Shown here piece by piece: positions 5,905 through 6,664 of a stretch of DNA of 6,664 nt; position 1 is the stretch's first letter; each line of letters opens with the position of its first letter. Both the position numbers and the translations under genes were made by a program. This DNA comes from Paenibacillus sp. (GTDB taxonomy: Bacteria; Bacillota; Bacilli; Paenibacillales; Paenibacillaceae). The stretch spans positions 1 through 6,664 of the forward strand of contig DOJM01000434.1 in the NCBI GenBank assembly GCA_003529225.1, written 5' to 3'. The notes beneath the pieces are model-generated. The model was not told where the DNA came from. It saw only the letters and a program-made list of their open reading frames with translations, and made no database searches.

Positions 5905-6570
5905 ATAGTTCTGCCTCGGCTCGACAAACAATCCATCTTTGATGTTTACACCAAGACCTCTGAATGAAAACTGATTGATATTGAGATGCAGCTTTTTTAA
6001 TAAGTATGAGATAGAGAAGCGAACGCTCTTTTATTGGAGCAAACGGTATGCCAGTCAACTCAGCGAGGGCGACAAGTATCCAGAGTTGAAGAAATGCGTG
6101 ACGATCAATATTCTAAACTACTCGTTTCTGAACAATGATCAATATCATAACGTATTTCATCTGCGGGAAGACCGGACAGGGTTATCCTTGATTGATGACA
6201 TTGAGGTCCATTTCTTGGAGTTACCGAAAACTGGATGAACACAGCGTTCCATCTGAGGGTGGATTGATCAATTGGCTGTTGTTTCTGAAAGGTGCTAATT
6301 ACATCACAATGGGAAGTGTTGAAGATGAACGAGCCGGGACTGGAGAAGGCAATGGATACTTTGCAGTACTTAAGTCAGGATTCTGACGCCAGACGATTGT
6401 ATGAGGCTAGACACAAGTATTTGCATGATGAAGCATCTATGATGGAAAGTGCGAAGCTGGCAGGTATAAAAGAGGTAGCAAAGAACATGCTGGCCCTGAA
6501 TCTGGACATAACGACTATTGCAAAGGCGACTGGATTAACTGAACAGGAAATCAATACTTTGAGAAAGTAA
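5905..6570 (+). pseudogene. Rpn/PDDEXK_2-family nuclease/transposase pseudogene, 5' truncated with one nonsense and three frameshifts
   Basis: Read across three frames, the region reconstructs most of a PD-(D/E)XK nuclease of the Rpn-like 'transposase' family, proteins of about 280-310 aa linked to DNA cleavage and recombination. Recognisable blocks in order: DKQSIFDVYTKTSE, then KLIDIEMQLF (frame from 5923), NKYEIEKRTLFYWSKRY and CVTINILNYSFL, YHNVFHLRED, DDIEVHFLELPK (from 5999), INWLLFLKGANYIT (from 6231), then WEVLKMNEPGLEKAM, ARRLYEARHKYLHDEASMM and TGLTEQEINTLRK to TAA 6568-6570. Lesions: TGA at 5965-5967 where the family has Gly; an extra T in the run 5993-5998; an extra A within 6227-6230; an extra A at about 6309. 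The catalytic Asp (FDV) and E-x-Q (EMQ) codons survive. The first 50-70 residues are missing or decayed beyond recognition before 5905. It cannot make a full protein. Confidence 0.88.
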
Positions 6571-6578
6571 ATAATTAG

Positions 6579-6664
6579 GGAGCATCAGATGCCCGCCCAG
6601 AGTTCCAACGGATGATTGACGCGGCTCAGAAAAGTGATAAAGGCTTCTAGATGATCATGGTGCT
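6579..6664 (+). pseudogene. Serine site-specific recombinase relic, N-terminal domain fragment, runs off the window
   Basis: The frame from GGA 6579 reads GASDARPEFQRMIDAAQK, then SDKGF, TAG (6648-6650) and MIMV. Resolvase/invertase-type recombinases have a block R-P-x-F-Q-x-M-[IL]-x-x-A followed about ten residues later by a hydrophobic strand ending in V-x-x-x-[DS]-R, and the fragment fits the first part well. The TAG sits where many relatives have Gln or another residue, and an in-frame TAG (6576-6578) precedes the fragment, so the catalytic serine near the N-terminus is absent. It begins 8 nt after the Rpn pseudogene stop. Decay may continue past the edge. The parent could be a large phage/ICE integrase or an IS607-type transposase. 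Confidence 0.6.

Noticed and set aside
5887..6010. A minus-strand frame (…INQFSFRGLGVNIKDG…NYLRLQLAVQI) that resembles the C-terminus of a PLP-dependent aminotransferase-type protein
   Set aside because: The plus strand over the same bases encodes well-conserved Rpn-family blocks (DKQSIFDV, DIEMQLF, NKYEIEKRTLFYW) continuous with the rest of the pseudogene, so the minus reading is a shadow.
1..6664. CRISPR array, defence or toxin-antitoxin system
   Set aside because: No regularly spaced repeats and no paired small genes with recognisable toxin or antitoxin features were found on reading both strands.

Overview
The window looks like a piece of a motile, endospore-former-type Bacillota chromosome, most like Paenibacillus or a relative. 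The reasons are strong GGAGG-type ribosome binding sites with 7-9 nt spacing, two TTG start codons, Gram-positive chemoreceptor tips, and a decayed PD-(D/E)XK 'Rpn-type' gene of a kind common in that group. The genus is an inference from general resemblance; no universal marker gene is present.

Layout. Positions 1-627 (minus) hold the first 209 codons of a secreted amidase-signature hydrolase cut by the window edge. A 187-bp divergent intergenic region follows, and then a 694-aa dCache chemoreceptor on the plus strand (815-2899), closed by a clear intrinsic terminator (2940-2978). Directly after its T-run are 26 bases that look like the 3' tail (T-arm plus acceptor strand) of tmRNA or tRNA-Ala. 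A second, slightly diverged copy lies exactly 369 bp downstream (3348-3373). Such tails are classical integrase attachment-site scars. Between them is a 59-codon, two-helix membrane protein gene (3105-3284). After the second scar come an orphan terminator-like hairpin (3473-3520) and a probable TnpB relic around the RuvC-I motif (3523-3684).

A second chemoreceptor (564 aa, helical sensor) is on the minus strand at 3794-5488, convergent with the first. Upstream of it are a 43-codon ORF of unknown nature (5693-5824) and then a mobile-element graveyard. This contains a 5'-truncated PD-(D/E)XK nuclease/transposase-family pseudogene with one nonsense codon and three +1 frameshifts (5905-6570), followed at the window edge by a serine-recombinase N-terminal relic with an in-frame TAG (6579-6664).

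How it fits together. The two intact receptors would feed the CheA/CheW array. Both have a CCGATA-type -10 element typical of the motility sigma factor (sigma-D/sigma-28). The first receptor has most of a dCache amino-acid-binding signature and is divergent from a secreted amidase, so a link between extracellular amide hydrolysis and amino-acid taxis is possible but unproven. The rest reads as an accretion zone built by repeated integration next to an ssrA-like site. I found no defence, CRISPR or other clearly new multi-gene system.
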